This document shows, piece after piece, positions 63,226 through 64,000 of a DNA stretch of 64,000 nucleotides (positions within the stretch are counted from its first letter, which is position 1; each line of letters opens with the position of its first letter). The notes beneath the pieces are model-generated. The model saw only the letters and a program-made list of their open reading frames with translations, had not been told where the DNA came from and did no database searches. The DNA is taken from the NCBI GenBank assembly GCA_034620365.1, contig JAQGEQ010000180.1:1-64000 (forward strand), read 5' to 3'. Source of the stretch: Pegea sp. RAD2-039. Lineage: Eukaryota; Chordata; Thaliacea; Salpida; Salpidae. A program made the position numbers and the translations under genes.

Positions 63226-64000
63226 TAAATTTAAAACTTTTCTGACTTCTTTTTTACTTGTAACCTAATTTCATTGTTTGATATCACTCACAAAACTACG
63301 CATCTTAACCAAATCTTTACTGTTATCAAATATTTTCCATCTTTTCGCTGTTTTGATTATTAGTAAATGTTCGACTTTTCAATTTGACGTTAATTTTGAG
63401 TCTAATTTCGATAATATATAAATTTCAAGCAGAATTTGAATAATGTGATTATTCAACATTTCTTAGTTAAAAAAATAATGTAATAAAATATTTTGTTATT
63501 AAAATAATTTAAAAAATTAAACTGAATTATAAAATAAAGTAATAAAACTGAAAAGAAATTATTGAAGAATAAGTTAGAATGTTAAAATCTAAAAATCAAT
63601 TAAATAAGAACAAATTTTCAAGTTTAAAAGTTTTAAATTGATTGTAATCAGATACCAACCCTGAAAAACTATTGGTAATTGTAGCAGCATATCGAAGATT
63701 TAATATTTAAAGACATTAACTTTAAAAGACTCTTTTTTGGATCACATTTTTATTTTCAAAAATTTATTTTCGTCAAATGATAAAAACATGATAAAGAATT
63801 TATTTAAAAAATCAATATTTAGATCTAACTAGAACTTTTTAACATCTTCTTTATCTACAAAATAAGAATATAAGATTATTATAAATAGTAATGAAAATCG
63901 GTTTTAGAGGTTTTTAAAGTGCTCGTTGATAGTGATTAAGCGTGGCAGAAAGAAGAAACTTTAAAAAGGCAAAAAAGCTCAGATACTATTTACTCTAACA

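Larger units (their letters stand above)
52665..64000. repeat. Giant inverted repeat, right arm (runs off the window)
   Basis: Reverse-complement partner of 39203-50640. The match still holds at the last base of the window, so the arm continues and may include a mirror of the pseudogenes at 35401-39148. Stretches outside the gene, tRNA and LINE remnant (52961-53779, 61310-62890, 63226-64000) hold nothing else I recognise. Confidence 0.92.

Overview
The window is strongly AT-rich eukaryotic DNA from a multicellular animal. The signs are spliced genes with canonical GT/AG introns of about 50-500 bases, C2H2 zinc fingers, a homeodomain, a PRDM-type SET domain, Ly6-like secreted proteins, pieces of DNAJC13/RME-8, SMC6 and an outer-dynein-arm docking protein, a nuclear-receptor-like exon, non-LTR retrotransposons, and a tRNA-Asp(GTC) that matches the animal consensus. 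An invertebrate with motile cilia fits best. The species cannot be named from sequence alone. TAA, TAG and TGA all end intact reading frames, so the standard genetic code applies.

Positions 1-20850 hold a much-duplicated transcription-factor locus. The best copy is a five-exon minus-strand gene (16483-19070, about 522 aa) joining a divergent homeodomain, a very acidic exon and seven C2H2 fingers. A second copy (5272-6752, about 256 aa) keeps the start codon and the fingers but has lost the homeodomain. A third (1-388) leaves the window on the left. Between them lie repeated blocks of about 4.2 kb (389-4566, 6753-10936, truncated 19071-20850). These carry a decayed zinc-finger exon and a decayed PRDM9-type SET domain on the plus strand and the SMC6 C-terminus on the minus strand. 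A broken PHD-ORF1/RT LINE sits at 12350-14990 and a sliver of the same element at 4567-4869.

Positions 20850-34232 hold another decayed LINE (21560-22210), then a tandem duplication (22955-28838 and 28842-34232). Each unit carries a minus-strand gene for a secreted Ly6-like protein with a Thr/Pro repeat linker and a Cys-rich tail. The linker has 4 repeats in one copy and 11 in the other. The first copy shows damage in its downstream exons. Each unit also holds an acidic, EF-hand-like coding relic.

Positions 35401-39148 hold two plus-strand pseudogene fragments, the DNAJC13 N-terminus and an ODAD3-like C-terminus, separated by about 12 copies of a 112-base tandem repeat.

Positions 39203-64000 form a giant imperfect inverted repeat with arms of about 11.4 kb around a spacer of about 2 kb; the right arm runs off the window. 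Each arm carries a copy of an unrecognised gene made of about 29 tiny exons (22-68 bases). A six-exon cassette is present three times, and nearly all cassette exons are in-frame (0-0) units. The two genes are convergent. A tRNA-Asp lies in each arm near the centre, and a degenerate tRNA-Ile lies only in the left arm. This micro-exon gene pair in a palindrome is the most striking feature of the window.
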